From assembly GCA_016285615.1 (NCBI GenBank), contig JAEERB010000055.1, positions 1 to 15,507 of the forward strand: DNA of 15,507 bases, read 5' to 3'. The notes under the pieces are model-generated. The model did not search any database. It was given only the letters and a program-made list of their open reading frames with translations, and was not told where the DNA came from. Below are positions 6,725-13,041 of this stretch, piece by piece. Every line of letters begins with the position of its first letter. The first letter of the stretch is position 1. Made by a program: the position numbers and the translations under genes. Source of the DNA: Bacteroidales bacterium (GTDB taxonomy: Bacteria; Bacteroidota; Bacteroidia; Bacteroidales; WCHB1-69).

Positions 6725-8716
6725 TTATCTTACAATCAATTTTTGAGTAGTAGAACCGCTGTTCGACTTAACGTTTACTACATAAACACCGCTCTTCAGG
6801 TTAGAAACATTAACCTTCATGTAGTTAATGCCGTTGTAGAGTTGAGTGCTTTCGGTGTAAACAACTTGGCCGAGCAGGTTGCTGATGGTCAGTCTTACTT
6901 GTTCGTTCTTTGAAGAAGCAACTTGGATATTTACGCTTTCCATTGCGGGGTTGGGGTAAATTCTCATTTCTGACAATGAGTTGTTAGGAGTGATACCTTG
7001 GAAGTTACCCTTGCAAACCTCGCCGATGTTGTTGAAAGTACCCAGTTCGTTGGCATCAATTCTCAACCAGTACATGTAGGATTCGTTGGGAGAAATAGCT
7101 ACATTGTTTTCCTTGATGCTGCAACCTGCCAGGTAACCGCTCTGCCAGAACATATTCAATTTGCCATCTACGATATCACGAGCCAAAACGGGATAAACGT
7201 TTTCAGTTTCAGTGATGATGGTTTCTTGCATTTGGTCAACGGTAGCCGTTGAGTCGAGTGCATTGTAAGCGTCCCAATCAACTTGGAAGAGTTCGGGGAG
7301 GTATGACAGCCAGCTGATCTTGGTTTTGTCCCAAGTTTGACCATTGTCATCAGATTTGATACCGAAGACGCCTCTGAATTGATAGTTCTTTTGGCCACCT
7401 GCATCGTAGAAAGGATATTCGAGCATGCTGGTATAGATCCAATAAACTTTGCCGTCTTTTACAGCTAATTGAGGCATACTTACCATACCAGTGCCGTATT
7501 TGGCAAAGCCAAGGTTTCTGAGGTAGTATAACATGCTGTCGCCAGTCAAATCCATCATGGTCATGATAGTATATTTGTCAAGCAGGTATTGGGGATCAAG
7601 AGCAAATAAGGGACTGTCAACTCTTTCGATGGGTTCCATAGTAGAGTTCCAGTAGAGGCATGAGCCAATGCCGGGGAAGTATTTGTATTGACCATCATTA
7701 ACTTTGTCGTTCATGAAACGGGTGATACCGAATGCTACGTGTACGATACCGTCGTCACCAATAGCGATAGAGCCATTGCCGTCGGTGGTGTAGGGGGTGT
7801 CGGTTACCAAAGTGGTTGATTCTTTGTAGTTTTCGATGGGGTTGTCGAAAATAACGTTCTTGGTCCAAGTAGCACCATTGTCGTTGCTGATGCAATAGAA
7901 CAAGTCGGAGGAGTTGTTGCAGAAGAGAATAGCAACATTGTTGCCGTTAACAGCCATGTTATAGCCGTCGCCGCCGTATTCCAGAATACCAGCGTCTGAA
8001 CCGGTACCGGGGATGATGGTGGGTTCACCCCATTCTACGGTATTGGTAGATGCATTGTAAGTACCTTTGTAATAAACACCTTGTGCAACGGTTCCATGAT
8101 ATTCGCCATCAGGATCGGTGCAGCAGAAGAGGTGGATGGTATTGCCATTAGCAACCATGGTGGGCCACATCAAAGCGGTGGATGTACCGTCTGTAGTGGT
8201 TACTTCAGGACCAACGAGGGTGCTGTAGTTCCATTCGCCCGTACCTTTGGTGGCGCGGGAAGAGATGGTCAGACCTCTTACGCCATTGTGAGAGGCAACG
8301 ATTTCGGCATTACCTACGGCTACCATAGAAGGCCAGCCATGTTTTGATTGTTCGATGCGGTTGGTGGTGTTGGGACCCCATTTGCTGCCATCGAAGTAGT
8401 TGTAACCGGTACCACGGGTGTCTGCATTAGCAGCAGCACCAGTCCAGCATGCGCTGACGGTTCCGTCTTGGTGAGCAATAATTCTTTGGCCGATTGACGA
8501 GTTGGATTGGCAATCGTAGAAAGTAGTACCGATGTATTTGGCTTTAGCGGCTTTTAACATCATAGGGGTGTTAATAGCGGGAGCAGTGCCAATTTCATTA
8601 CCGGTAAGAACGGTCTTTTGTGCCGCATAGTTAGCGGGAACAAAAGTGGTTGCTTGTTGTGCTGAAATGCTTACAATCAGACACATAAGCGAAAGGGTAA
8701 AGATTAATTTTTTCAT
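6725..8716 (-). CDS. Type IX secretion (T9SS type A) exported Asp-box protein
   Basis: This 663-residue protein has an N-terminal Sec signal (MKKLIFTLSLMCLIVSISAQ), a central region of sialidase-like beta-propeller character, and a C-terminal T9SS sorting domain. Two Asp-box (BNR) motifs are visible: SNDNGATWT at about 277-285 and SDDNGQTWD at about 453-461. The sorting domain starts at MRIYPNPAMESVNI (about residue 583) and ends GVYVVNVKSNSGSTTQKLIVR, the classic type A pattern, so the protein should cross the outer membrane by the PorU/PorV route and be surface-attached or released. I see no sialidase FRIP motif and no clear catalytic triad, so enzymatic activity is not claimed. It is 26 bases downstream of exbD, with no terminator between, and a strong terminator follows its stop: it appears to be the last gene of the proton-channel operon. 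Confidence 0.88.
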   Translation of the reverse strand: MKKLIFTLSLMCLIVSISAQQATTFVPANYAAQKTVLTGNEIGTAPAINTPMMLKAAKAKYIGTTFYDCQSNSSIGQRIIAHQDGTVSACWTGAAANADTRGTGYNYFDGSKWGPNTTNRIEQSKHGWPSMVAVGNAEIVASHNGVRGLTISSRATKGTGEWNYSTLVGPEVTTTDGTSTALMWPTMVANGNTIHLFCCTDPDGEYHGTVAQGVYYKGTYNASTNTVEWGEPTIIPGTGSDAGILEYGGDGYNMAVNGNNVAILFCNNSSDLFYCISNDNGATWTKNVIFDNPIENYKESTTLVTDTPYTTDGNGSIAIGDDGIVHVAFGITRFMNDKVNDGQYKYFPGIGSCLYWNSTMEPIERVDSPLFALDPQYLLDKYTIMTMMDLTGDSMLYYLRNLGFAKYGTGMVSMPQLAVKDGKVYWIYTSMLEYPFYDAGGQKNYQFRGVFGIKSDDNGQTWDKTKISWLSYLPELFQVDWDAYNALDSTATVDQMQETIITETENVYPVLARDIVDGKLNMFWQSGYLAGCSIKENNVAISPNESYMYWLRIDANELGTFNNIGEVCKGNFQGITPNNSLSEMRIYPNPAMESVNIQVASSKNEQVRLTISNLLGQVVYTESTQLYNGINYMKVNVSNLKSGVYVVNVKSNSGSTTQKLIVR

Positions 8717-8742
8717 ATCAGCTTTTAATTTAAGTGAATATT

Positions 8743-9234
8743 TTATTTGTTGATTTCAGATTTTTTACCTGTTGCGTAATTGATTTTCAGGGCGTTATTC
8801 TTACGTAATTCAGCCTTGATGGTGTTTACGTATCTCATTTGTACGTCCTTGTCAACTTTTAAAGAGAATGTCAGCTTCTGCTTGTCGGCTTCCGAGCGAG
8901 ATTCCTTTTCCGTACCGATAAAGTCTCTCACGTCGCGAACCAGGTCTTCTTGCTTGATGGTCTGATCGTTCAGCTGAACGGAGATTTTGCCAGGAGGAAG
9001 GGTATTCTCGTTTTTGCCGAGGGGAGCTCCGATATAGATGTTGGCAACCAGCGATTTTTTCTCCAGTTTTTGGATCTCGGTGGCCTTAGGAGGCGTGTAT
9101 TTCACTTTCAGGGTGGCTTCACGCATATTGGTAATCACCATGAAGAAAAACAAGAACATGAAGATAATATCGGACATGGAGCCGGTATTGATTTCCGGAA
9201 CTTCCTTTTTTTCGCCTTTTCTAAAACGTGCCAT
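8743..9234 (-). CDS. exbD: ExbD/TolR-family biopolymer transport protein (second copy)
   Basis: The 163-residue protein has a short cytoplasmic N-terminus, one membrane helix at about 22-40 (DIIFMFLFFFMVITNM) and a periplasmic domain. The motif INTGSMSDI, with membrane Asp22, matches the proton-carrying Asp of ExbD/TolR. The periplasmic part carries a lysine- and acid-rich middle and a predicted ExbD fold ending in VDKDVQMRYVNTIKAELRKNNALKINYATG. It is the second of two tandem exbD genes: its ATG lies two bases after the stop of the first, so translation is probably coupled. The two copies share the MAR(K/F)…INTGSM(A/S)DI start but little else, which suggests a heteromeric ExbD pair rather than a recent duplication. 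The partner ExbB is encoded at 10802-11611. Confidence 0.92.
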   Translation of the reverse strand: MARFRKGEKKEVPEINTGSMSDIIFMFLFFFMVITNMREATLKVKYTPPKATEIQKLEKKSLVANIYIGAPLGKNENTLPPGKISVQLNDQTIKQEDLVRDVRDFIGTEKESRSEADKQKLTFSLKVDKDVQMRYVNTIKAELRKNNALKINYATGKKSEINK

Positions 9235-9236
9235 AA

Positions 9237-9815
9237 TTATTCTGCTTTACTGTAATCAATTGGAGGAGCTTCTGAGATGTTCATGGGGATGGCCTTCTGG
9301 ACAGATTTTCTCAATGCGGTGTCAAGAGCGTCGTATTTCTTGCCGAAGTAAGAAACAGACACTTTGTCGCGCAGTTCGTTCACTGCCTTTTCCAGCTCAT
9401 TCTGTACCTGAACATACATTTCGTAACTTGTACTCTGGTCGTTGGTAAGAGAAATTACGCCCTTCGAAACGGCAAATTCACCAATGTTGTCAATCTCTTT
9501 GATTTCCTTTTCGGGGAGGTTTGCCTGATTAGCCGGGTTTTCCAAGAATTCCTTGGCTTTCTCTTTTAGTTGAGAGATGTTCAATTCTTCACCGTTTACC
9601 CACAATGCATCGTTAAAGTTCACCAAAACGTTCAAAACGTTACGTTTGTTAATATCGGCTTTGATGTCCTTTGCATTCTCGTCTTTGGGAGGGGGTAATC
9701 TTCTCGGAATACCCTGCTCGGTATTGATAGACGAGGTGAGTAAGAAGAAGGTCAGTAGCAGGAAGGAGATGTCTGCCATTGAACCCGTGTTAATTCCTGG
9801 TGCTTTTCTTGCCAT
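9237..9815 (-). CDS. exbD: ExbD/TolR-family biopolymer transport protein (first copy)
   Basis: The 192-residue protein starts MARKAPGINTGSMADISFLLLTFFLLTSS: one membrane helix at about 14-31 with the conserved proton-path Asp15. The periplasmic part contains a proline-rich stretch (GIPRRLPPPKDEN) just outside the membrane, as in other Bacteroidota ExbD proteins, then about 140 residues including an insertion rich in Glu and Asn (about 85-115) not present in short ExbD proteins. ExbD dimers sit in the pore of an ExbB pentamer and convert proton flow into movement of an envelope partner (TonB in the Exb system). The ATG is one base after the stop of the membrane-protein gene upstream and the gene is followed after two bases by the other exbD, so the three are translated as a block. 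Confidence 0.93.
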   Translation of the reverse strand: MARKAPGINTGSMADISFLLLTFFLLTSSINTEQGIPRRLPPPKDENAKDIKADINKRNVLNVLVNFNDALWVNGEELNISQLKEKAKEFLENPANQANLPEKEIKEIDNIGEFAVSKGVISLTNDQSTSYEMYVQVQNELEKAVNELRDKVSVSYFGKKYDALDTALRKSVQKAIPMNISEAPPIDYSKAE

Positions 9816-9816
9816 T

Positions 9817-10761
9817 TTATTTAGCTTTTTTAACTGCGTTCATAATAATGGTACCGACAATTGCCAGTATCGCTCCGAAAAATACGACATAGAAAGTGAA
9901 CATACCGCCACCCATCCATTTCAGCTGTTGGCCAGTAACCTGCATCTTGATGGCTGAATCGGTCAGCTCGGGAGAGGAGATGGCATAGCCGATAAGGAAG
10001 ATAACAACCAAAGCCACCAGTCCGAGCAATCCTTTGTACGATTCCTTGAAATTGCCGGCGATGTTCATGATAGAGAAGAACAACAGCAGACCAATGGTCA
10101 GGAAGACAATGATATAAACGAAGATGATAGCGATGTTCAAAGTGGTGGAACCTTTTGAGAACGAGCCCAGGTCATCCTGGAAGTTCTTCAGTTCGGTTTC
10201 TTTCTTGCTGGTTGATACGATATCGTTGATGGCGTTAGCTTGAGCCAAGATAGAGTTGGTCACTTTCAGGTTTTCCTTTTGTACCAGGTAGTCGTTCTTG
10301 ATACCGGCATACTCTTTCTTCAACGATTCGATGTATTTCTCCAGACCTTTGAAATTCTTTACTTTGCCAAAGCCGTTGATATATTTCTCGGCATTGTCGC
10401 ATTGTGCGAAAAGAACTTTTGAATAATGGTCAAAATCCTGTTGGAAGGCGGGGAAGGTCTCCTCGGTCTGTTCTTCCAGTTGGCAAATATAGGTATAGAG
10501 AATGTCCTTTTGGAGTTGAGCGGCTTTCAGTTGGGCGTTCATGGTGTCGGCCTTGGTCTGGTAAGTCGCGATTACTTGGGGAAGAGTTTCAGGGGTTGCG
10601 GATTTGAAAGCAGCCAGCATTTCGGGGTTGTTTTCTTTCAGCACGCACACCTCGTCAAACTTGTCGGATTTCTTCTGGTCGAAGCCGACCACGAACCACA
10701 AGGTCAAGAGACAGGTGATGATACCTACCGCAAAAATGACTATATTTGTTATTCTTCTCAT
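9817..10761 (-). CDS. Uncharacterised four-helix membrane protein of the ExbBD cluster
   Basis: I do not recognise a characterised family. The 314-residue product has an N-terminal membrane helix (about 6-27), a periplasm-sized soluble segment (about 30-205) rich in Lys, Glu and Gln with likely long helices or coiled coil, then three membrane helices (about 211-236, 243-262 and 285-309), and a basic tail NAVKKAK. The N-terminus (MRRITNIVIFAVGIITCLLTLWFVVGF) could be read as a signal anchor. It is placed between exbB (40 bases upstream) and exbD (one base downstream), strongly suggesting that it is a subunit or assembly factor of the same proton-channel complex. I recall similar unannotated genes in this position in Bacteroidales exbB-exbD loci, but could not search. 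Codon use and composition look like the neighbours. Confidence 0.8.
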   Translation of the reverse strand: MRRITNIVIFAVGIITCLLTLWFVVGFDQKKSDKFDEVCVLKENNPEMLAAFKSATPETLPQVIATYQTKADTMNAQLKAAQLQKDILYTYICQLEEQTEETFPAFQQDFDHYSKVLFAQCDNAEKYINGFGKVKNFKGLEKYIESLKKEYAGIKNDYLVQKENLKVTNSILAQANAINDIVSTSKKETELKNFQDDLGSFSKGSTTLNIAIIFVYIIVFLTIGLLLFFSIMNIAGNFKESYKGLLGLVALVVIFLIGYAISSPELTDSAIKMQVTGQQLKWMGGGMFTFYVVFFGAILAIVGTIIMNAVKKAK

Positions 10762-10801
10762 AATCTTCTAATAATTATTGAGTTATAAACCTAAATTTGG
10801 T

Positions 10802-11611
10802 TTATTTTTTATTTTTGATCAGGATATCCATGAAGGAGATGGTAGCGTCTTCCATATCGTTCACGATAGAGTCGATCTTAGAGAGGATGTAGTTGTAGAA
10901 TATTTGGAGAATGATAGCGGTGAACAAACCGAATACGGTAGTCAACAAGGCCACTTTCATACCACCGGCAACAATGGTCGGGGAGATATCACCTGCGCGT
11001 TCGATATCATCGAATGCCTGAACCATACCGATTACAGTACCAGCGAAACCCAACATGGGGCCCAAAGCCATGAACAAGCCGATCCAGCTGAGGTTGGTCT
11101 CCAGTTTGCTCATCTGAACGCCACCGTAAGAAACAACGGCTTTTTCTACTGATTCGAGACCTTCATCGTAGCGGTCCAAACCTTGATAGAACACACCTGC
11201 CAAGGGGCCTTTGGTGTCGCGGCAGAGAGCTTTTGCTTTTTCAATACCGCCGGTTTTCAAAGCCTCTTCCAGTTTGCTCAACAGTTTGCCTGAGTTAACA
11301 CTTGCCATGTTGAGGTAGAAAATTCTTTCGATAACGAATACCAAACCTGCGATCAAGCAGATGAGCACGAATGACATCCACATAGCACCACCCTGGATGA
11401 ACTTCTCTTTCAAGGTGTAGTGAAGACTCTGTTCGATAACTTCGTTTTCATCTTCAATCAGTTGGGCTGTTTCAGCAGGTTGCTCGGCCTGAACTTGTTC
11501 AGTAGTGTCTGCAGGAGCAGCTTTTTGATCTTTCTTCTGTGCAAACGCAGCGTTTGCCATACCGAAGGTAAGGAAACCTATTACGGTAAATAAAGCAATG
11601 AGTTTTTTCAT
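10802..11611 (-). CDS. exbB: MotA/TolQ/ExbB-family proton channel protein
   Basis: The 269-residue protein begins with a signal-like segment (MKKLIALFTVIGFLTFGMANAAFA, about 1-24) followed by a Gln/Glu/Ala-rich periplasmic linker to about residue 65. Three membrane helices follow: about 76-98 (WMSFVLICLIAGLVFVIERIF), about 166-188 and about 208-236. The family signature is in LGPMLGFAGTVIGMVQAFDDI (about 172-192) and GGMKVALLTTVFGLFTAIILQIFYNY. ExbB-type proteins form a pentamer around ExbD and carry proton flow that energises outer-membrane transport or envelope work. An N-terminal signal with extended linker is commoner in Bacteroidota than in E. coli ExbB. It is the first protein gene of the operon, 66 bases downstream of tRNA-Ser; no TAnnTTTG element is seen in that gap, so it may be read from the tRNA promoter. 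Confidence 0.94.
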   Translation of the reverse strand: MKKLIALFTVIGFLTFGMANAAFAQKKDQKAAPADTTEQVQAEQPAETAQLIEDENEVIEQSLHYTLKEKFIQGGAMWMSFVLICLIAGLVFVIERIFYLNMASVNSGKLLSKLEEALKTGGIEKAKALCRDTKGPLAGVFYQGLDRYDEGLESVEKAVVSYGGVQMSKLETNLSWIGLFMALGPMLGFAGTVIGMVQAFDDIERAGDISPTIVAGGMKVALLTTVFGLFTAIILQIFYNYILSKIDSIVNDMEDATISFMDILIKNKK

Positions 11612-11677
11612 AATGAACTTTACTTTTGATTTAAAAAATTGTTTTATTGTTTTCTATTCTAATTTGTTTCATTGTTT

Positions 11678-11768
11678 TGGCGGAGAGAAAGGGATTCGAA
11701 CCCTTGAAACGCTTTCGGCGTTTACACACTTTCCAGGCGTGCGCCTTCGACCACTCGGCCATCTCTCC
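11678..11768 (-). tRNA. tRNA-Ser (anticodon GGA)
   Basis: Read leftward from 11768, the sequence starts GGAGAGATGGCCGAGTGG, has a 7-bp acceptor stem GGAGAGA/TCTCTCC, discriminator G at 11681 and an encoded CCA (11678-11680). The anticodon loop CTGGAAA carries GGA at 11732-11734, decoding UCC/UCU. A long variable arm (AACGC…GCGTT around TTTCG-type bases) and GGGTTCGAATCCC T-arm complete the class II serine tRNA. It is 91 bases including CCA. exbB starts 66 bases downstream without an obvious terminator. Confidence 0.97.
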
Positions 11769-12000
11769 TTGCGCTATTTTTTGAGGGTGCTAAATTACAA
11801 AAAATTTTTAACCTGCAGATTATCCCTTTATAAAATTTGTTTTTTTTACGAAAGGGTATCTTATGTTATTGTGTGATAATTGTTTATGTAAAATGTTAGT
11901 ATTGAAGTGAATAAGAAACTATCGTGTGATTTTTGTCCTTTTTTTTCTGAAAAAGAAGAAAACACCACCCAAAGAGGTGTTGGTGGTCATATTATTATAA

Positions 12001-12050
12001 TGTTGTAGGGAGGAGGGAATTGTTGAAGAGAGGAGTGTTGTAGAAGAGAC
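12001..12050. repeat. Three imperfect 15-bp direct repeats
   Basis: Purine-rich units start at 12001 (TGTTGTAGGGAGGAG plus five extra bases), 12021 (TGTTGAAGAGAGGAG) and 12036 (TGTTGTAGAAGAGAC). The last unit runs into the palindrome at 12047. No function can be assigned from sequence. Confidence 0.6.
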
Positions 12051-12066
12051 GCACGGCCGTGCGTCT
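12047..12066. repeat. Perfect 20-base palindrome, REP-like
   Basis: The arms AGACGCACGG and CCGTGCGTCT are exact reverse complements without a loop, embedded in AT-rich DNA. The motif is GC-rich (14 of 20), unlike its surroundings, and looks like dispersed GACGC/GCGTC palindromes found in Bacteroidota intergenic regions, from memory. It is followed by TGTAC and T6, so in the rightward direction it could also act as a terminator-like hairpin, although no rightward gene precedes it. Confidence 0.7.
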
Positions 12067-12089
12067 GTACTTTTTTCTATTTTTTGAAT

Positions 12090-12149
12090 TTGTTCTCTGT
12101 TCTTTGTTCTTAATTATACATTATTCATTGTAAATTGTAAATTATACAC
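12090..12149. repeat. Two heptad arrays: YTGTTCT x3 and TRTAMAT-like x5
   Basis: Array one (12090-12110): TTGTTCT, CTGTTCT, TTGTTCT. After four bases, array two (12115-12149): TATACAT, TATTCAT, TGTAAAT, TGTAAAT, TATACAC. The second array directly abuts, in phase, the predicted -7 element TATTTTTG of the downstream gene and includes the likely -33 region. Confidence 0.75.
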
Positions 12150-12157
12150 TATTTTTG
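12127..12157 (+). promoter_or_regulatory. Predicted promoter of the yitT-family gene
   Basis: The -7 element TATTTTTG (12150-12157) matches TAnnTTTG exactly. ATTG at 12127-12130 stands 19 bases upstream, the expected position for a -33 element. The ATG follows 20 bases after the -7 element, giving a short leader. Confidence 0.65.
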
Positions 12158-12177
12158 CACTCTCAAACTACTTCATT

Positions 12178-13041
12178 ATGGACAAGAAGAAAATCTGGAA
12201 AGAAATCCGCCAATGGTTTATGATTACCATAGGACTGGCCCTGTTCACTTTTGCATGGTCGGCATTTCTAATCCCCAACCAAATGACAGGCGGCGGCGTC
12301 AGTGGTATGGCTGCGGTTGTCTATTTCGCTACCGGCTTCATTCCTGTTGGACTTACCACCCTCATACTCAATGTTATCCTAGTCGTCATCGCATGGAAAA
12401 TACTCGGTCCGAAGTTTTGCATCAACACCTTGATATGCACGGGCATTCTGGCGGTATTTTTCAGTATCTGGGAAAGCATCTTCACCCAGCCTCTAGTCAA
12501 CGACACCTTCATGTGCGCCCTCATTGGCGCCGCTTTGGCTGGCGCAGGCATTGGCATAGCCCTTTCTAATGGCGGCAATACGGGCGGCACCGACATCATA
12601 GCTCTCATCATTGGCAAATACCGAAACATCTCCTTTGGCCGCATATCTCTTTACTCCAACATACTTATCGTTGCTTCCTCCTACCTCACCGTCCACTCAA
12701 TAGAGAAACTGGTTTACAGTATGGTGGTGATGTTTGTCTCAGCCTATATTGTCGATGTGGTTATTGACGGCTACAAGCAGACTTTCCAGTTTTTCGTCTT
12801 CTCCTCAAAAAATGAAGAGATTGCCGAACGTATCAACAAGGACTTGCACCGTGGCGCTACTCTGCTCAAAGGCTACGGCTCGTACAGCAAGAACGACAGC
12901 GACATCCTGCTCGTCATCGCCCACCGCACCGACCGCGTGAACATCATCCGCATTATAAAAGAAATTGACGACACCGCATTCATCAGTGTCGTCAAAACCA
13001 ATAGTGTATTCGGAAAAAATTTCGATCGTCTGAAATTATAG
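12178..13041 (+). CDS. YitT-family (DUF161/DUF2179) membrane protein
   Basis: The 287-residue protein has a short cytoplasmic N-terminus, about five or six membrane helices over residues 15-200, and a soluble C-terminal DUF2179 domain (about 215-285). Two glycine-rich motifs recur in the membrane part, TGGGVSGMAAVVYFATG (about 37-53) and GGNTGGTDIIALIIGKY (about 131-147), pointing to an internal duplication of the DUF161 unit. The C-terminal domain has LHRGATLLKGYGSYSKNDSDILLVI and DTAFISVVKTNSVFG, typical of DUF2179, which resembles small ligand-binding domains. Function is unproven; YitT proteins are presumed transporters. The stop overlaps the htpG stop by six bases on the other strand. 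A paralogue lies at 14997-15507. Confidence 0.93.
   Translation: MDKKKIWKEIRQWFMITIGLALFTFAWSAFLIPNQMTGGGVSGMAAVVYFATGFIPVGLTTLILNVILVVIAWKILGPKFCINTLICTGILAVFFSIWESIFTQPLVNDTFMCALIGAALAGAGIGIALSNGGNTGGTDIIALIIGKYRNISFGRISLYSNILIVASSYLTVHSIEKLVYSMVVMFVSAYIVDVVIDGYKQTFQFFVFSSKNEEIAERINKDLHRGATLLKGYGSYSKNDSDILLVIAHRTDRVNIIRIIKEIDDTAFISVVKTNSVFGKNFDRLKL

Larger units (their letters stand above)
11769..12177. other. Non-coding region between tRNA-Ser and the yitT-family gene
   Basis: This 409-bp stretch contains no convincing gene. From left to right it holds: a near-match to the Bacteroidota -7 element (leftward TAATTTAG, 11790-11797), the probable tRNA promoter; AT-rich sequence; a small hairpin AACACC/GGTGTT at 11961-11981; three imperfect 15-bp direct repeats (TGTTGWAGRRAGGAG-like, at 12001, 12021 and 12036); a perfect 20-base palindrome at 12047-12066; two heptad arrays (12090-12110 and 12115-12149); and the promoter element of the yitT-family gene. 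Confidence 0.7.

Noticed and set aside
11824..11866. CCCTTT/AAAGGG stem around T8 near the tRNA
   Set aside because: Six-bp stem with a loop of more than 20 bases; expected by chance in AT-rich sequence.
11598..11876. Rightward 92-codon frame with GIRTLETLSAF
   Set aside because: It is the antisense translation of tRNA-Ser, a well-known source of false small proteins.
11961..11981. Hairpin AACACC/GGTGTT as a leftward terminator
   Set aside because: It is followed leftward by an interrupted T-tract, but no leftward gene lies upstream of it; stem is only six bp. Possibly a relic, not called.
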